A stretch of 8,858 nucleotides of DNA, taken from assembly GCA_946887025.1 (NCBI GenBank), contig CAMPJY010000111.1:1-8858 (forward strand), written 5' to 3'. Source of the DNA: an uncultured Salinimicrobium sp. GTDB lineage: Bacteria; Bacteroidota; Bacteroidia; Flavobacteriales; Flavobacteriaceae. The position numbers were made by a program, and so were the translations under genes. The notes under the pieces were generated by a model. That model worked only from the letters and a program-made list of their open reading frames with translations, searched no databases and was not told where the DNA came from. Each line of letters opens with the position of its first letter. Positions within the stretch are counted from its first letter, which is position 1. Of the stretch, positions 7,023 to 8,858 are shown one piece after another.

Positions 7023-7520
7023 TCAATTGCCGGGGCTTTCAAGCCCCGGTACCAGGGCTACACACTCAAACACCAGCGCAGGCTCATATCCCTTCTGCAA
7101 CAGGTAATCCGATAGCTTTTTCCTCTTCTTAAAAGCATTGGGCTCCTTTATTAATCTGAATTTCTTCTCAGCCAGCTCCTTCAGAGTTTGTTTATATTCC
7201 TCCTCCTCAATTTCGGTAAAGGCAAGTTTGATGATGGGAGAAGAGATCTCCCTTAGTTTCAGCTCCTGTTTTATCTTGTTGCGCCCCCATTTCTTGATCC
7301 TGAACTTCCCTCGCACAAAGCTGCGGGCGAACCGCTCCTCGTTCAGGAAATCCTCCTGCATTAGTTTGATAATGATCTCCTCGCAGGCCATGGGAATCAT
7401 GCGCAGCTCCTTCAGTTTTTCCTCCACCTCCTTCTGGGAGCGATCGCGGTAGGCGCAGAACTGCATCAGCTTAAGCGTAGCCTCTTTTACAGTGTAGGAT
7501 TTATGCTGCTCAGTCTTCAC
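7023..7520 (-). CDS. recX: Regulatory protein RecX
   Basis: RecX binds RecA filaments and limits their growth, restraining recombination and the SOS response. The 165 residues fit the family (E. coli 166) and its helical repeats: YTVKEATLKLMQFCAYRDRS (9-28), EVEEKLKELRMI (31-42), DFLNEERFARSFVRGKFRIKKWG (57-79), IKQELKLREI (83-92), and a third repeat ending DYLLQKGYEPALVFE (138-152). The start codon is GTG (plus 7518-7520); an in-frame TGA two codons upstream excludes a longer protein, and the next ATG (Met19) would cut into the first helix. A consensus promoter ends 4 bases before this GTG, predicting a leaderless mRNA. The last residues, VPGLESPGN, run past the usual family end and are encoded by a perfect palindrome. 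recA is not in the window. The gene converges on the JmjC gene and diverges from the SulP gene. Confidence 0.93.
   Translation of the reverse strand: MKTEQHKSYTVKEATLKLMQFCAYRDRSQKEVEEKLKELRMIPMACEEIIIKLMQEDFLNEERFARSFVRGKFRIKKWGRNKIKQELKLREISSPIIKLAFTEIEEEEYKQTLKELAEKKFRLIKEPNAFKKRKKLSDYLLQKGYEPALVFECVALVPGLESPGN
7030..7049. repeat. Perfect GC-rich palindrome in the 3' end of recX
   Basis: CCGGGGCTT (7030-7038) and AAGCCCCGG (7041-7049) are exact inverted copies with only TC between, giving a hairpin of up to 9 pairs (8 if a 4-base loop is required). It lies inside the last codons of recX and 42 bases after the JmjC stop codon. Neither strand shows a T-run behind it, so it is not a classical intrinsic terminator, but it could block 3'-end decay or slow polymerase at the meeting point of the two converging transcripts. 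Confidence 0.8.
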
Positions 7521-7524
7521 AGAT

Positions 7525-7554
7525 CAAAGATAAGTTCTTTTCCAGAGTTTCAAA
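7525..7554 (-). promoter_or_regulatory. recX promoter with both Bacteroidota boxes
   Basis: On the minus strand TTTG (plus 7551-7554), an 18-base spacer and TATCTTTG (plus 7525-7532) match both boxes of the Bacteroidota housekeeping promoter, TTTG and TAnnTTTG, within the normal spacing. Only four bases (ATCT) separate the -7 box from the recX GTG, so the expected transcription start falls on or within a few bases of the start codon. Confidence 0.75.
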
Positions 7555-7650
7555 CTTTGGAAAGTTTTACTATCTCCTTTGGAAGAAATATTTTATTTTC
7601 GCGGCTTCTTATGAAGCAGATACAGAATTCATCTTCCAGGCTTACGCCGC

Positions 7651-7672
7651 CCTGAAATCTCCTTTTTTCAGG
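7651..7672 (+). promoter_or_regulatory. Small hairpin in the gap before the SulP gene
   Basis: CCTGAAA (7651-7657) and TTTCAGG (7666-7672) form a 7-base perfect stem with an 8-base pyrimidine-rich loop, 62 bases before the SulP start codon. The right arm follows an internal T6 run rather than preceding one, so it does not look like a terminator. Near-matches to the -7 box (TATATTTC at 7680-7687, TAATTTTA at 7689-7696) lie just downstream, so it may instead sit upstream of the promoter. Role unknown. Confidence 0.25.
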
Positions 7673-7734
7673 TCGTAAATATATTTCTTAATTTTAAGTA
7701 GGCGCCTGCCTTTCAATTATTTAAAGCTTTTTCT

Positions 7735-8858
7735 ATGAAGATGATAGCCAACTTCTTTGACTTTTCACAAAAGATCAACTATAAAACCGAAATCCTTGCC
7801 GGGTTCACTGTTGCCCTGGCCCTTATCCCGGAAGCCGTAGCCTTTGCCCTTATAGCTAATTTATCGCCGCTCACGGGACTCTATGCCGCTTTTGTAATGG
7901 GACTGATCACTGCGCTCTTCGGAGGGCGTCCCGGAATGATTTCCGGAGCCACGGGAGCGGTGGCGGTAGTGATTGTGGGACTTTCCATTTCACATGGGCC
8001 GGAATATATTTTTGCCACTGTGGTACTCGCGGGGGTAATTCAGATCCTTGCGGGGGTACTGAAACTGGGGAAACTTATCCGGCTTGTACCCACTTCTGTT
8101 ATCTATGGATTTGTGAATGGCCTTGCCATCGTCATCTTTATGGCGCAGCTGGCGCAATTTAAAACTGTAAACACTGCAGGGGAAGAGGTGTGGATGACTG
8201 GGAACCCCCTTTATATTTTTACAGGTCTCGTGCTGGTAACCATGTTGATCATCTGGGGGCTTCCGAAACTCACTAAAGTTTTCCCCGCCTCCCTCGCCGC
8301 AATCCTGGTGGTATTCGGCCTGGTGCTTTTCATTGGAATGGATACCCGTACAGTAGGGGATATAGCATCCATTAACGGTGGTTTTCCGCCTTTCCATATT
8401 CCCATGGTACCTTTCCGTTATGAAACCCTGGCGATCATCTTCCCTTATGCCGCAATCATGGCGGGGGTAGGCCTGATCGAAAGCCTGCTGACCCTGAACA
8501 TCGTGGATGAGATCACCGAAACCCGGGGAAGCGGAAATAAGGAATGCGTGGCACAGGGAACTGCCAATGTATTATCAGGATTCTTTTCGGGGATGGGGGG
8601 CTGCGCCATGATCGGGCAGAGCCTTATCAACACTTCCTCAGGCGCCAGGGCGAGACTCTCGGGGATCGTGGCAGCGGTCATGCTGCTGGTCTTCATCATG
8701 TTTGGTGCAGATATAATCGAAAAACTTCCCATGGCTGCCCTCACAGGGGTTATGATCATGGTTTCAATAGGTACTTTTGAATGGGCCAGCTTCCGGACCT
8801 TCAGAAGAATGCCAAAGTCAGATGTCATCGTTATTGTGCTGGTGACCCTGGTAACGGT
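7735..8858 (+). CDS. SulP-family anion transporter, 3' end beyond the window
   Basis: SulP proteins are inner-membrane carriers for sulfate, bicarbonate or dicarboxylates, usually with a cytoplasmic C-terminal STAS domain. The frame is open from ATG 7735 to the window end: 374 residues and no stop, so about 100 or more are missing, including any STAS domain. The family core is clear: [20 protein letters not shown] (31-50), [17 protein letters not shown] (63-79) in the transmembrane 3 half-helix region, [13 protein letters not shown] (119-131), GLIESLLT (246-253), and [13 protein letters not shown] (270-282) followed by [11 protein letters not shown] (286-296) and the SGARARLSG motif (302-310). 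At least nine hydrophobic segments are visible. The GGCAMIGQS stretch recalls the cyanobacterial bicarbonate carrier BicA, but the substrate cannot be read from this. A second ATG two codons later (7741) is possible. No Shine-Dalgarno sequence is seen. Confidence 0.93.
   Translation, partial: MKMIANFFDFSQKINYKTEILAGFTVALALIPEAVAFALIANLSPLTGLYAAFVMGLITALFGGRPGMISGATGAVAVVIVGLSISHGPEYIFATVVLAGVIQILAGVLKLGKLIRLVPTSVIYGFVNGLAIVIFMAQLAQFKTVNTAGEEVWMTGNPLYIFTGLVLVTMLIIWGLPKLTKVFPASLAAILVVFGLVLFIGMDTRTVGDIASINGGFPPFHIPMVPFRYETLAIIFPYAAIMAGVGLIESLLTLNIVDEITETRGSGNKECVAQGTANVLSGFFSGMGGCAMIGQSLINTSSGARARLSGIVAAVMLLVFIMFGADIIEKLPMAALTGVMIMVSIGTFEWASFRTFRRMPKSDVIVIVLVTLVT

Noticed and set aside
7582..7601. 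TATTTTCG box as SulP promoter
   Set aside because: The -7 match is imperfect and the nearest TTTG is only 12 bases upstream, too close.
7611..7655. 14-codon open frame (MKQIQNSSSRLTPP) before the SulP gene, possible leader peptide
   Set aside because: It is too short to support, has no ribosome binding site, and no run of one regulatory amino acid typical of attenuator peptides.

Overview
The window looks like chromosomal DNA from a member of the Flavobacteriaceae (Bacteroidota), perhaps a marine Gramella/Salegentibacter-type bacterium. The grounds are the promoter boxes of the Bacteroidota type (TAnnTTTG), mostly absent Shine-Dalgarno sequences, an atpD-atpC pair standing apart from the other ATP synthase genes, a long beta subunit with the insertion typical of the phylum, and a very short epsilon subunit. 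I see no insertion sequence, phage gene, CRISPR array, tRNA or rRNA.

Layout. 1-1803: glmS, cut at its 5' end by the window edge, followed by an intrinsic terminator. 1804-2249: a 446-base gap with a mirrored array of 11-base units, then the atpD promoter and a leader hairpin. 2250-4138: atpD and atpC, separated by an inverted array of 7-base units and closed by a strong, probably bidirectional terminator. 4320-5378, minus strand: a MgtC/SapB-family membrane protein and, downstream of it, a DUF2975-type membrane protein with its own candidate promoter and dyad. 5486-6988, plus strand: a SET-domain protein and, 9 bases later, a JmjC/cupin_8 Fe(II)/2-oxoglutarate oxygenase. 7023-7520, minus strand: recX, converging on that pair, with a near-perfect promoter that predicts a leaderless GTG start. 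7735 to the end, plus strand: a SulP-family anion transporter running off the window.

The first part is core metabolism: hexosamine synthesis and ATP synthesis. The most interesting part is the SET-JmjC gene pair. SET proteins methylate protein lysines, and JmjC-fold enzymes hydroxylate or demethylate proteins. Two such genes in tight tandem in a bacterium suggest a protein-modification module whose target is unknown. Both assignments rest on visible catalytic motifs. The functional link between them is inference from gene order only.

Other points worth checking are the two mirrored short-repeat arrays flanking atpD, the predicted leaderless recX mRNA, a perfect palindrome inside the recX 3' end, and a DUF2975 gene lacking its usual regulator neighbour.
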